A stretch of 58,206 nt of DNA from CAMDTE01 sp034679985. Lineage in GTDB: Bacteria > Bacteroidota > Bacteroidia > Flavobacteriales > Schleiferiaceae. Position 1 is the stretch's first letter. Each line of letters starts with the position of its first letter. Positions 50,706 through 58,206 of the stretch are shown piece by piece. The translations under genes were made by a program, and so were the position numbers. The stretch spans positions 1 to 58,206 of the forward strand of contig JAXITR010000009.1 of the NCBI GenBank assembly GCA_034679985.1, written 5' to 3'. Under the pieces are notes generated by a model. The model did not search any database. It saw nothing but the letters and a program-made list of their open reading frames with translations, and had not been told where the DNA came from.

Positions 50706-50729
50706 GCGCGCGCTTACTGCAGCGCGCGC
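50706..50729. other. Hairpin over the rseP stop codon
   Basis: GCGCGCGCT pairs with AGCGCGCGC around the rseP stop, between the convergent ZIP and rseP genes. No T-run, so termination would need a factor or be incomplete. Confidence 0.35.
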
Positions 50730-52030
50730 AGGATGTCGTTGCCGTTGGCGTAGATCAGGAGGCCCAGCAACAGCACAAAGCCAATGGTTTGCGCTACTTC
50801 CAAGATGCGCGTGCTGGGGGCCTTGCCCGTGATCATTTCGATGATCACAAACACGGCGTGGCCGCCGTCCAGCGCGGGAATGGGAAGTACGTTGAGGAAG
50901 CCCAGCATGATGCTGAGGAAGGCCGTGAATTCCCAGAAACCGCGCCAATCCCACTCGTCCGGGTACTGCTTGAGGATGGCGTAGAAGCCGCCCACTTCCT
51001 TGTAGGCACCGGTTTCGGGGGAGAAAATCACCTTGAATTGGCGCACGTAGTAGGTGAGGCGTTCCACCGCCACGTTCCAGCCTTCGCCCACGGCGGCGAA
51101 GCCGCCGAAAGTCTCGTTCCGCACCGCGTAGTAGCGGGACAAATCGAACACCGGGCCAATGCCCATTTTTCCGGCGTCGGACAACTGAACCGGGAAGGTC
51201 ATTGCTTGGCCGTTGCGCACCACGTCCACCTGCACCTGCTGCCCTTTCAATGCGGGGAGGGCCTTCAGGTATTCGTCGTAAAAAGAGAGGGGTTGGCCGT
51301 TCAGGGCCACCAGGCTGTCTCCCTTTTGCAGGCCGGCTTTTTCCGCGCCGGAGCCAGCAGAAAACTGGTCCACCACAAAGGGAACGCGCGGCATGGCCAT
51401 CGGTTCCTTGGTCTCAAGGGCTTGCTTGATGAAGGCGTCGGTAATGGGCAGAGAAACGATGGATCCGTTGCGGTTCACCTCCACCGTACCGCCCGCACCC
51501 AACAGAATTTCTACCTGGACGGCAGAAAAGTTGGGAACGGGTTTTCCGTTGACGGAAACGATGCGGTCCCCGCTTTGGAGGCCCAGTTTTTCACCGGTTT
51601 CCAAAGCCCAGATGCCGTACTTCAGGTCTTCGGTGGCCACGTACTGCTTGCCCCAGTAGGCCATGACGCCGGCGTAAATCACAATGGCCAAAAGGAAGTT
51701 GACGGTGACGCCGCCCAAGAGGATGATGAGGCGCTGCCACGGTTTTTTGCTGCGGAATTCCCAGGGTTTGGCGGGCTCTTTCAAGGCCTCCGTGTCCATG
51801 CTTTCGTCCACCATGCCGGCAATCTTCACGTAGCCGCCCAGGGGCAACCAGCCCAAGCCTACTTCCGTGTGGCCAATTTTCTTCTTGAAGACGGAAAACC
51901 AGGGGTCGAAAAAGAGGTAAAATTTCTCCACGCGGGTTTTGAAGGCGATGGCGGGGAGGAAGTGTCCCAACTCGTGGAGCACGATGAGAATGGACAGGCT
52001 GAGTAGGAGTTGCGCGAGCTGAATGGCCAT
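50714..52030 (-). CDS. rseP: Site-2 protease RseP
   Basis: Inner-membrane zinc metalloprotease of 438 residues that cleaves transmembrane anti-sigma factors and signal-peptide remnants. From ATG 52030 (AIQLAQLLLSLSILIVLHELGHFLPA): HELGH is the zinc motif in helix 1, and LNVLPIPALDGGH the second site near the C-terminus. Two periplasmic PDZ domains lie in between (about 130-210 and 215-300; GLQSGDRIVSVNGKP, GLQKGDSLVALNGQP). The GKVxxFxxGFGP-like segment (PWQRLIILLGGVTVNFLLA) is typical. Divergent from the biotin-carrier gene, whose -7 box mirrors its own. Confidence 0.94.
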   Translation of the reverse strand: MAIQLAQLLLSLSILIVLHELGHFLPAIAFKTRVEKFYLFFDPWFSVFKKKIGHTEVGLGWLPLGGYVKIAGMVDESMDTEALKEPAKPWEFRSKKPWQRLIILLGGVTVNFLLAIVIYAGVMAYWGKQYVATEDLKYGIWALETGEKLGLQSGDRIVSVNGKPVPNFSAVQVEILLGAGGTVEVNRNGSIVSLPITDAFIKQALETKEPMAMPRVPFVVDQFSAGSGAEKAGLQKGDSLVALNGQPLSFYDEYLKALPALKGQQVQVDVVRNGQAMTFPVQLSDAGKMGIGPVFDLSRYYAVRNETFGGFAAVGEGWNVAVERLTYYVRQFKVIFSPETGAYKEVGGFYAILKQYPDEWDWRGFWEFTAFLSIMLGFLNVLPIPALDGGHAVFVIIEMITGKAPSTRILEVAQTIGFVLLLGLLIYANGNDILRALQ

Positions 52031-52068
52031 AGAACGAAGGAAAAAATCACACGATTTGGTGGGTAGGG

Positions 52069-52076
52069 CGAAGGTA
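52069..52076 (-). promoter_or_regulatory. -7 box of rseP
   Basis: TACCTTCG on the minus strand, a TAnnTTCG variant, 38 bases before the ATG. The identical box faces the other way 17 bases further on (52094-52101). Confidence 0.45.
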
Positions 52077-52093
52077 CGAGGAATTCCCGTGTG

Positions 52094-52101
52094 TACCTTC
52101 G
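52094..52101 (+). promoter_or_regulatory. -7 box of the biotin carrier gene
   Basis: TACCTTCG, five bases before ATG 52107. The transcript would be leaderless. Confidence 0.45.
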
Positions 52102-52106
52102 TTGGC

Positions 52107-52574
52107 ATGTTGGAACACCGCCTGGAAGACGCGCTGCTGGATTTGAGCAACGCTGGAAACACCGAAATTCGCCCGTTGGGACCCGGACACGCGTTGCTGC
52201 TGCACCAAAACCGATCCTTTGAGGTGCGGATTGTGGCGCACCAGCCGGAGCAGAAAAAAGTTCGCCTGCTGATCAACGGTCAGGACTGCACGGTGAAGTC
52301 CTCTACCGCCTTGGACCGACTCCTGGAATCCATGGGCATGGGCGGTGGCGCCGTGCGCAAAGTCAAGGAAGTGAAAGCTCCCATGCCGGGCATGGTGCTG
52401 CGGGTAGAAGTGGCCCCCGGCCAGGAGGTTCAGGAGGGAGATCCCCTGTTGGTGTTGGAGGCCATGAAAATGGAAAACAACCTGAAGTCCCCAGCGTCCG
52501 GAACTATTAAGTCCGTGCACGTAGAAGCGGGCAAGGCCGTGGAAAAAGGCGCGGTGCTGGTGGTGTTTGCGTGA
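52107..52574 (+). CDS. Biotinyl carrier protein of a biotin-dependent carboxylase
   Basis: 155-residue protein from ATG 52107 (LEHRLEDALLDLSN). The C-terminal biotinyl domain (KAPMPGMVLRVEVAPGQEVQEGDPLLVLEAMKMENNLKSPASGTI) holds the biotinylated Lys in EAMKMEN. The N-terminal half (LEVRIVAHQPEQKKVRLLINGQ...) matches the small carrier subunit associated with acyl-CoA carboxylases in Bacteroidota. No carboxylase subunits are beside it. It could equally belong to a propionyl-CoA or acetyl-CoA carboxylase. Confidence 0.88.
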   Translation: MLEHRLEDALLDLSNAGNTEIRPLGPGHALLLHQNRSFEVRIVAHQPEQKKVRLLINGQDCTVKSSTALDRLLESMGMGGGAVRKVKEVKAPMPGMVLRVEVAPGQEVQEGDPLLVLEAMKMENNLKSPASGTIKSVHVEAGKAVEKGAVLVVFA

Positions 52575-52834
52575 GGCTTGAGGTTTGCTGCCGGTAGGGT
52601 TTTCCTGAGGCCGTAAAGCGCCGACGGAGCTCCCCCAAGGGTTCTGGAGCACCCGCCGCCGGGCCCGTTCGAAAGTAAAAAGTTGTCAACAGGCGGCGCC
52701 TCTAGGCAGGCCGTACTCTTGAGCTTTGCTTTCGGGTGTTTTCTGAATTTTTGCGGGTATTTTTAGAGCGCAATGGTGTTGATTTGTTCACAACAAGTTA
52801 ACAATCAGCACACTCCTCTTTTGGTTGGGTTTTC

Positions 52835-52842
52835 TAATTTTG
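52835..52842 (+). promoter_or_regulatory. -7 box of the Oar-like receptor gene
   Basis: TAATTTTG, a perfect TAnnTTTG, 23 bases before ATG 52866. The rest of the 290-base gap from the biotin carrier gene holds no feature I recognise. Confidence 0.55.
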
Positions 52843-52865
52843 AGCCCGAACCCTCAACTAAAAAC

Positions 52866-55800
52866 ATGAAAAAATTAACACAAATCGGCTTGTTTGCGCT
52901 GATGATGGTGGCTGCGGCCACTGCCTGGGCGCAAAACGTGACCACTGCATCCATCGCCGGGAAGGTGATGGGAAAAGGTGGTGAATCCCTGCAAGGTGCT
53001 GGTGTTGTGGCGGTACACACTCCGTCCGGCTCCCGCTACACCGCCCTCACGGACGCCACCGGGCGCTTCATGATGGACGGTCTGCGCGTAGGCGGCCCCT
53101 ACACCGTTAAAGTAACTTCCATGGGCTACACCACGGAAACCCGCGACGGTCTGCAATTGAGCTTGGGCCAGAGCCTGCGCTTGAACATCACCATGGGCGA
53201 AAGCGTCACGCAATTGAGCGACGTGGTGGTAGCAGCCAACAAGAACGAAGTCATGAACTCCCAGCGCACCGGCGCCGCCACCAACGTGAGCGCGCAAACG
53301 CTGGCCACCATGCCTACGTTCAGCCGTTCGTTGAACGACTTCGTGCGTTTGACCCCCCAGAGCCGTCCTTCTTCCGTGGCTTCCACGGCTGGATCGGGCG
53401 TTTCCTTCGCGGGCAACGACAGCCGTTTCAACAACCTGACCATCGACGGTTCCATCTTCAACAACAGCTTTGGCTTGGCTTCCTCTCCCGGCGGACAGAC
53501 CAACTCCACCCCCATCTCCTTGGACGCCATTCAAGAAGTACAGGTGAACATCGCTCCGTACGACGTGCGCCAAGGCGGCTTCACCGGCGCCGGCATCAAC
53601 GCCGTAACGCGTTCGGGCTCCAACGAAGTAGAAGGTTCCATGTTCTACAACACCCGCAACCAGTCCATGCTGGGAGACACCATCCGCTACACCAAGTCAG
53701 ACGGCACCAAGTCCGGTTCTGCCGTGAAAGTCAATGACTTCCAGGTTCAGCAGTTCGGTTTCCGCTTGGGCGGCCCCATCAAGAAAGACAAGATTTTCTT
53801 CTTCATCAACGCCGAAGGCGAGCGCCGCTCAGACCCCGCTACGTTGTTCACCGCCAAAGACGTGGATTCTGACCCCAGCGATCCCAACGTTACCCGCGTG
53901 GACCGCGCGGAAATGGTGGCTTTGTCTGCGTTCCTGAAAGACAAGTACGGCTACGAAACCGGCCGCATCGACGGCTACAACTTGGAGACCTACTCCAACA
54001 AAGCCCTGGCCAAGTTGGACTTCAACATCAACGACAACAACAAGGCGTCCATCCGCTACAACTACCTGCGCTCGCGCCGCGACGTGTTGTCCTCCAACTC
54101 CGGCGTGGTTTCCGGCAACCGCAACGGCACCAAGAACGCCATGAACTTTGAGAACACCAACTACGTCATCAACAACGACATCCACTCCGTGATTGGCGAA
54201 TGGAACACCCGCGTGGGCAATCAGTTGTCCAACCAGTTCCAGGTGGGCTTCACCGCCAACCGCGATTACCGCAGCTCCAAGGGCGGCATTTTCCCGTTGG
54301 TGGACATCATGAAGGACGGAAGCACTTACACCTCTTTTGGTTACGAGCCCTTCACGCCCAACAACATCTTGAATACCAACACCTTCCAGTTGCAAAACAA
54401 CACCACATGGTACAAAGGAGCGCACACCATCACCGGCGGTGTGAACTTTGAGCACTTCACCTTCTGGAACACGTTTACGCCTACCTACTACGGCCAGTAC
54501 GTATTCAACAGCTTGGATGATTTCTACGCCATCGCCAACCAAGCTGCCGGTTCAGACACCTTGGAGTTGCGTCGCTACGCCCTGACCTACTCCGCTTTGG
54601 AGAACGGTGCATTGCCAACCGCCAAAACCCAAGTGGCCATGCCCGGTGCCTACCTCCAGGACGTGTACAGCGCTTTGGACGACAAGTTGAAAGTGACCGT
54701 GGGCGTTCGCGTGGACGTGCCCATCTTCGCCAACACCGCGTTGAACAACGACACCGTGGAGACCCTGACCTTCTTGGATCCCAACGGAGCCGAAAAGCAA
54801 TTCTCTACCGGCCAGTTGCCCAGCACCAACCCGTTGTTCTCTCCCCGCGTAGGTTTCAACTACGACGTATTGGGCGATCGCACCCTGCAAATCCGCGGCG
54901 GAACCGGCTTGTTCAGCGGCCGTCCTCCTTTTGTGTGGATCTCCAACCAAGTGGGCAACAACGGCATCCTGACCGGCTCCTTGCGTTCGGACAACACCAC
55001 CAACTACGCATTCAGCCCAGACGTAACGGCTCACATCCCGGCCAACCCCACCTTGCCTTCTTCCTACAGCTTGGCCATGACGGAGAAAAACTTCCGCTTC
55101 CCGCAGACGTGGCGTACCAACATCGCCCTAGACAAGCAGTTGAAAGGCGGCTGGGTAGCTAGCTTGGAGGCCATCTACTCCAAGACAGTGAACAACATCG
55201 TTTACTACAACGCCAACCAGGTTTTGTCCGACAGCACCTTGAACGCCGCCAACGGTTCGCGCCCCATCTTCCCGGGTGCCGGCTTGAGCAGCTCCGCGCA
55301 GAACAACGCCATGCGCGAGAACGACTTCATCAACGACGCCATCATCCTGGGCAACACCAACGAAGGCTACTCCTACAGCATCACCGCTAAATTGGAGAAG
55401 CAGTTCGCGAAAAACTGGTACGCCATGGCCGCCTACAACTTTGGCGAGGCCAAGGACATGATCACCGGCGGTTCCATTGCCTACTCTTCTTGGCGAGACA
55501 ACTTCACCGTGAACGGCAACAACCGTCCGGACCTGGCGTACTCAGACTTTGATCAGCGCCACCGCGTTATTGCTGCCGGTACCTACCGCTTGAACTGGAG
55601 CAAATTCGCTACCACCACCTTCAGCGCCTTCTACCAAGGCTACAACCAAGGCCGCGCTACCTTGCGCATTGTGGGCGACGTGAACGGAGACCAATTGGCC
55701 GGAAACGACCTCATGTGGGTTCCCACCAGCGCCGACGATTTGACGTGGTCGGACATCAAGAACAGCGCCGGCGACGTGCTCTTCACCATTGCCGAGCAAA

Positions 55801-56183
55801 AAGAGGCCTTCAATGCCTACTTGGCTCAGTCTCCCTACGCCACCAGCCGCGTGGGCAACTACACGGAGCGCAACGGCGTCATCCTTCCTTGGTTGAACCA
55901 AATCGACTTGGGCATCCAACAGGACTTCGCCATCAAGGCCGGCAAAACCACCCAGCGCTTCCAATTGCGTTTGGATCTGTACAACGCCGGCAACTTGCTG
56001 AACAGCGCTTGGGGCATCGCAGACCGTTTGGTTTTGACTGCTCCTTTGACCTACAACATCAAGAACCAAACGTACAACTACACCATGACCAACAACGAGC
56101 TCCGCACGGAGTCCTTCGACAAGGACGCCAGCTTGAACTCGGTTTGGCAGATGCAGCTAGGCGTTCGCTACTTCTTCAACTAA
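52866..56183 (+). CDS. Oar-like TonB-dependent outer membrane receptor
   Basis: 1105-residue outer-membrane receptor. ATG 52866 opens the signal peptide KKLTQIGLFALMMVAAATAWAQ; upstream frame is open but unrelated. Residues about 25-110 form a carboxypeptidase-regulatory-like beta-sandwich (SIAGKVMGKGGESLQGAGVVAVHTPSG...YTVKVTSMGYTTETRDGL). The plug contains VVVAANKNEVMNSQRTGAATNVSAQTL, and the barrel follows with repeated NYRIxFQ-like strands, e.g. RVIAAGTYRLNWSKFATTTFSAFYQGYNQGRATLRIVGD, ending in MQLGVRYFFN with a terminal Asn after two Phe. This is the OmpA-less Oar/CarboxypepD_reg TonB receptor form common in Bacteroidota. No SusD partner is present; the substrate is unknown. Monocistronic. 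Confidence 0.92.
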   Translation: MKKLTQIGLFALMMVAAATAWAQNVTTASIAGKVMGKGGESLQGAGVVAVHTPSGSRYTALTDATGRFMMDGLRVGGPYTVKVTSMGYTTETRDGLQLSLGQSLRLNITMGESVTQLSDVVVAANKNEVMNSQRTGAATNVSAQTLATMPTFSRSLNDFVRLTPQSRPSSVASTAGSGVSFAGNDSRFNNLTIDGSIFNNSFGLASSPGGQTNSTPISLDAIQEVQVNIAPYDVRQGGFTGAGINAVTRSGSNEVEGSMFYNTRNQSMLGDTIRYTKSDGTKSGSAVKVNDFQVQQFGFRLGGPIKKDKIFFFINAEGERRSDPATLFTAKDVDSDPSDPNVTRVDRAEMVALSAFLKDKYGYETGRIDGYNLETYSNKALAKLDFNINDNNKASIRYNYLRSRRDVLSSNSGVVSGNRNGTKNAMNFENTNYVINNDIHSVIGEWNTRVGNQLSNQFQVGFTANRDYRSSKGGIFPLVDIMKDGSTYTSFGYEPFTPNNILNTNTFQLQNNTTWYKGAHTITGGVNFEHFTFWNTFTPTYYGQYVFNSLDDFYAIANQAAGSDTLELRRYALTYSALENGALPTAKTQVAMPGAYLQDVYSALDDKLKVTVGVRVDVPIFANTALNNDTVETLTFLDPNGAEKQFSTGQLPSTNPLFSPRVGFNYDVLGDRTLQIRGGTGLFSGRPPFVWISNQVGNNGILTGSLRSDNTTNYAFSPDVTAHIPANPTLPSSYSLAMTEKNFRFPQTWRTNIALDKQLKGGWVASLEAIYSKTVNNIVYYNANQVLSDSTLNAANGSRPIFPGAGLSSSAQNNAMRENDFINDAIILGNTNEGYSYSITAKLEKQFAKNWYAMAAYNFGEAKDMITGGSIAYSSWRDNFTVNGNNRPDLAYSDFDQRHRVIAAGTYRLNWSKFATTTFSAFYQGYNQGRATLRIVGDVNGDQLAGNDLMWVPTSADDLTWSDIKNSAGDVLFTIAEQKEAFNAYLAQSPYATSRVGNYTERNGVILPWLNQIDLGIQQDFAIKAGKTTQRFQLRLDLYNAGNLLNSAWGIADRLVLTAPLTYNIKNQTYNYTMTNNELRTESFDKDASLNSVWQMQLGVRYFFN

Positions 56184-56218
56184 ATTGCACTTTCCCCGCC
56201 GACGGCGGAATTGGGAAG

Positions 56219-56247
56219 AGGCCGCTCCGCAAGGGGCGGCCTTTTTA
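56219..56247 (+). terminator. Intrinsic terminator after the Oar-like gene
   Basis: AGGCCGCTCC pairs with GGGGCGGCCT (one G-T wobble) around GCAA, followed by TTTTT. Confidence 0.85.
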
Positions 56248-56266
56248 TATTGGTTGGCGGCGCTGG

Positions 56267-56295
56267 AAACGCGCGCTTCGCGCTGCCGCGCGTTT
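56267..56295. other. Hairpin overlapping the S4 gene stop codon
   Basis: AAACGCGCG pairs with CGCGCGTTT; the right arm includes the minus-strand S4 stop at 56294-56296. No T-run follows on that strand. Confidence 0.35.
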
Positions 56296-56656
56296 ACCCC
56301 TCCCAGCCGTCCAGATCCCGACGGTCCTTTTTGGTGGGGCGGCCCTTGCCGCGGGGCCGGGTCAACTTTTGGGCGAGCAGCAAGAACTCCTTGCGCTCCA
56401 GCTCTTCCGCCGGGGTGGTTACCGCCAAAAAGTTGGGCACGAGGGCGGCGCCCACGCGGGAGGTGGGCAAGCCCAGCACCCGGTAGGTTTCCCGGTACCC
56501 GTGGTGCCGGATTTCAAACGTTTCGTTGGCCTTGAAAACCTTGGACGCCTTCAGAACGGCGTCGCCTTGGCTGACGCGGCCGGTTTTGAGCGCTTCTGCC
56601 GCCACTGCCCGGGTTTTGAACAGTCGGACCGACCACAAGTACTTATCCGCGCGCAT
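56294..56656 (-). CDS. S4-domain RNA-binding protein (Hsp15/HslR-like)
   Basis: 120-residue RNA-binding protein. The S4 domain fills residues 1-65 (MRADKYLWSVRLFKTRAVAAEALKTGRVSQGDAVLKASKVFKANETFEI), with a basic tail (RPRGKGRPTKKDRRDL). E. coli Hsp15 binds stalled 50S subunits carrying peptidyl-tRNA and has the same size. It lies 38 bases after the PfkB-family gene on the same strand and is probably co-transcribed with it. Ribosome rescue is inferred from the family. Confidence 0.88.
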   Translation of the reverse strand: MRADKYLWSVRLFKTRAVAAEALKTGRVSQGDAVLKASKVFKANETFEIRHHGYRETYRVLGLPTSRVGAALVPNFLAVTTPAEELERKEFLLLAQKLTRPRGKGRPTKKDRRDLDGWEG

Positions 56657-56694
56657 GGGGCCTCAAAAGGATTCAAAAAGGGCTCACAGCGGGC

Positions 56695-57618
56695 TTAGGC
56701 AACCGGGTGAACGTGCACCAGCTGCGTGAACTGGGCCCGACGCACCGCAACCTCCTCCGTGGTGAGGGTGTTCAGACGCTCCGTGCCGAACTTCTCCACG
56801 CAGAAGCTGGCCATGGTGGCAGCGTACAGCAGGGCGCGCTTCATGTTTTCAAAGGAGGTGTCGTCCGTCTGCGCCAGGTAGCCAATGAAGCCGCCGGCGA
56901 AGGTGTCGCCCGCGCCGGTGGGATCCACCACGTCTGCCAAGGGCAGGGCCGGGGCGAAGAAGATTTCGTCGTTTTGGCCAAAGAGCAAGGCGCCGTGCTC
57001 CCCTTTCTTGATGATCAAGGTCTTGGGGCCCATGCTGCGGATTTTCTGGGCCGCCTTCACCAAGTTCAGCTCCCCGGAGAGCAAGCGCGCCTCTTCGTCG
57101 TTGATGGTGAGGACGTCGACCTCCTTGATGGCTTCCAACAGGTCCGGCAAGGCGTTCTCCATCCAAAAGTTCATGGTGTCCAGCACAATGAGTTTGGGGC
57201 GCTGGGGCAATTGGGCCAATACGCGCTTTTGCACGGCCGGTACCAGGTTGCCCAGCATCAGGTAGGTACAGTGCATGAATTCCTGCGGCACGACGGGATC
57301 AAAATCCGCCAACACGTTCAACTGCGTGTCCACGGTGTCCCGCGAGTTCATGTCCAGGTGGTACTTGCCACTCCAGAAGAAGGTCTTTTCGTCTTTCTTC
57401 ACCTGCAAACCGCTCAGATCGACCCCTTTGGACGTCAACAGATCCATGTGTTCCTGCGGAAAATCACCGCCCACCACAGACACCAAATGGCTCTTGGGCA
57501 CAAAGTGGCTGGCGCTCAATCCAATGTAGGTGGCCGCACCGCCCAGGATTTTGTCGGTTTTCCCAAACGGGGTTTCCAAGGCGTCGAATGCGACGGTTCC
57601 AACGATCAAAAGGCCCAT
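56695..57618 (-). CDS. PfkB-family sugar/nucleoside kinase
   Basis: 307-residue ribokinase-like kinase. Start MGLLIVGTVAFDALETPFGKTDKILGGAATYIGLSAS shows the PfkB N-terminal signature with GGAATY. The second signature DPTGAGDTFAGGFIGYLA holds the catalytic Asp, and VLTINDEEARLL is the conserved core strand. This form, common in Bacteroidota, resembles bacterial adenosine/ribose-type PfkB kinases, but the substrate cannot be set from sequence. A -7 box TATATTTG (minus, 57645-57652) lies 26 bases upstream. Confidence 0.92.
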   Translation of the reverse strand: MGLLIVGTVAFDALETPFGKTDKILGGAATYIGLSASHFVPKSHLVSVVGGDFPQEHMDLLTSKGVDLSGLQVKKDEKTFFWSGKYHLDMNSRDTVDTQLNVLADFDPVVPQEFMHCTYLMLGNLVPAVQKRVLAQLPQRPKLIVLDTMNFWMENALPDLLEAIKEVDVLTINDEEARLLSGELNLVKAAQKIRSMGPKTLIIKKGEHGALLFGQNDEIFFAPALPLADVVDPTGAGDTFAGGFIGYLAQTDDTSFENMKRALLYAATMASFCVEKFGTERLNTLTTEEVAVRRAQFTQLVHVHPVA

Positions 57619-57644
57619 GGTAGCTTGATTTTGCAGATTTTCAG

Positions 57645-57652
57645 CAAATATA
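57645..57652 (-). promoter_or_regulatory. -7 box of the PfkB-family kinase gene
   Basis: TATATTTG on the minus strand, a perfect TAnnTTTG, 26 bases before ATG 57618. Confidence 0.55.
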
Positions 57653-57684
57653 CCGCACCCCCCGCTCTTTTTACGGAACCGACG

Positions 57685-57716
57685 TTTGTGAATTTGCCCG
57701 CGCCTTCGTAATATTG
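57685..57716 (+). promoter_or_regulatory. tRNA-Asn promoter
   Basis: TTTG (57685-57688), 20 bases, then TAATATTG (57709-57716), a close match to the Bacteroidota promoter, about 20 bases before the mature tRNA 5' end. Confidence 0.55.
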
Positions 57717-57736
57717 CAACCCCAATTACGGGACAT

Positions 57737-57810
57737 TCCTCCTTAGCTCAGTTGGTTAGAGCATCTGACTGTTAATCAGAGGGTCGCTGGTTCAAGTCCA
57801 GCAGGGGGAG
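57737..57810 (+). tRNA. tRNA-Asn (anticodon GTT)
   Basis: 74-base cloverleaf. Acceptor TCCTCCT pairs with AGGGGGA (one G-T pair), discriminator G. D-arm AGCTCAGTTGGTTAGAGC, anticodon stem CTGAC/TCAG around loop with GTT, and T-arm GCTGGTTCAAGTCCAGC. CCA is not encoded. Confidence 0.96.
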
Positions 57811-57822
57811 CTCTTAAAATCA

Positions 57823-57856
57823 AGCACTTACATCGAAAGACGTAGGTGCTTTTTTC
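57823..57856 (+). terminator. Terminator after tRNA-Asn
   Basis: AGCACTTAC pairs with GTAGGTGCT (one wobble) around TATC-like loop sequence ATCGAAAGAC, then six Ts. Confidence 0.8.
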
Positions 57857-57860
57857 ATTA

Positions 57861-57881
57861 TTTGCATACAATTTGCATACA
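57861..57881 (+). repeat. Tandem direct repeat next to tRNA-Asn
   Basis: TTTGCATACA occurs twice (57861-57870 and 57872-57881) with one A between, 51 bases after the tRNA. Direct repeats at a tRNA 3' end can mark an integrase core site. Confidence 0.5.
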
Positions 57882-58206
57882 AAATCGGACCAAAACGTTG
57901 AAATGAGTCCGCAAATGACGGCAAACAAGCGGCCCTCTTACCAGCTCAGCTGGGCCATGATTTTGGGTTTGTTGTGGTAGTTTGGGTGGACGATATAGCC
58001 TCTGTAGGGACTAATCGGATGGGTGAGATTGTTGGCCTTTCGACGCCCTTCGCACCAAAATCTGCCGTTTGTCCCGTGAACTGCCTGTACCATTCCGTAC
58101 CAAAGTGTTCCAAACTGTTCGCTTTCAGGTTGTTGAAAACCATGATTTATCAACATTTACCGTTATTCATTGCGCAATAACCTGCAATTCTAGGCAGCCC
58201 ATGAGC
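57882..58206. other. Right-edge region without a recognisable gene
   Basis: 325 bases after the tRNA-linked repeat. Short open frames exist on both strands (for example a 72-codon frame at 57938-58156 minus), but none has a ribosome site, promoter or family sequence I can recognise. The base composition is less GC-rich than the housekeeping genes. It could be the start of an integrated element that continues outside the window. Confidence 0.4.

Noticed and set aside
52580..52760. Possible structured RNA or riboswitch ahead of the Oar-like gene
   Set aside because: Some GC-rich complementarity is visible, but I could not fit it to any riboswitch, 6S, SRP or tmRNA pattern. A covariance-model search would decide.
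57938..58156. 72-codon minus-strand frame at the right edge
   Set aside because: No ribosome site, promoter or recognisable family, and a competing frame of similar length on the other strand.
1..58206. Insertion sequences, CRISPR arrays and rRNA genes
   Set aside because: I saw no transposase motifs, no regularly spaced repeats and no rRNA sequence.
1..58206. Sigma-54 (-24/-12) promoters matching the rpoN gene
   Set aside because: Scattered TGGCAC-like strings lie inside coding regions, without the paired TTGC at the right distance upstream of a gene.

Overview
The window comes from a fairly GC-rich member of the Bacteroidota, probably Flavobacteriales-like. The evidence is a SusC/SusD pair, a CHU_C-type gliding C-terminal domain and a type A type IX secretion (T9SS) sorting domain. 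Many genes also carry Bacteroidota-type promoters: a -7 box TAnnTTTG, sometimes TAnnTTCG, with a TTG/TTTG -33 element at about 19-20 bp in the clearest cases. No species can be named from the sequence alone.

Layout. 1-6.1 kb: a TetR-TolC-HlyD-RND efflux operon on the minus strand, whose pump gene runs off the left edge. 6.2-14.1 kb: asnS, rpoN, a PAP2-like membrane protein, a CHU_C surface protein and uvrC. 14.2-18.1 kb: a four-gene minus-strand operon with 4-nt overlaps (LolA-like protein, two FtsX-type permeases, ATPase), facing away from a bacilliredoxin. 18.8-38.5 kb: a maltodextrin utilisation locus. 38.7-40.3 and 46.1-47.7 kb: two AbiE-type (type IV) toxin-antitoxin modules, with a phosphatase, kbl, an AddA-type helicase-nuclease and superoxide dismutase between them. 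47.7-52.6 kb: an outer-membrane beta-barrel protein, an LpxH-like hydrolase, an MntR/DtxR regulator with a ZIP transporter, RseP and a biotin carrier protein. 52.9-57.8 kb: an Oar-like TonB receptor, an S4 protein, a PfkB-family kinase and tRNA-Asn. The last 395 bases hold no gene I can support.

The maltodextrin locus reads as one pathway. SusC/SusD and a T9SS-sorted starch-binding-like protein act at the surface. Three exported GH13 enzymes degrade the glucan and an MFS carrier imports the products. Maltose phosphorylase, beta-phosphoglucomutase and a BadF-type sugar kinase would convert maltose to glucose 6-phosphate, and PfkA and GAPDH in the same operon carry carbon into glycolysis.

The most interesting signal is regulatory. 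A NUDIX/winged-helix protein of the NrtR/AraR type (27901-28593), with a degenerate NUDIX box, lies divergent to the pfkA operon. A 15-bp palindromic element of form KTGTA-N5-KACAC-like sequence occurs at the pfkA promoter, at the regulator's own promoter and at the susC promoter 10 kb away. I propose that this protein controls the whole locus. A second theme is that several promoters abut their start codons so closely that the transcripts are probably leaderless.
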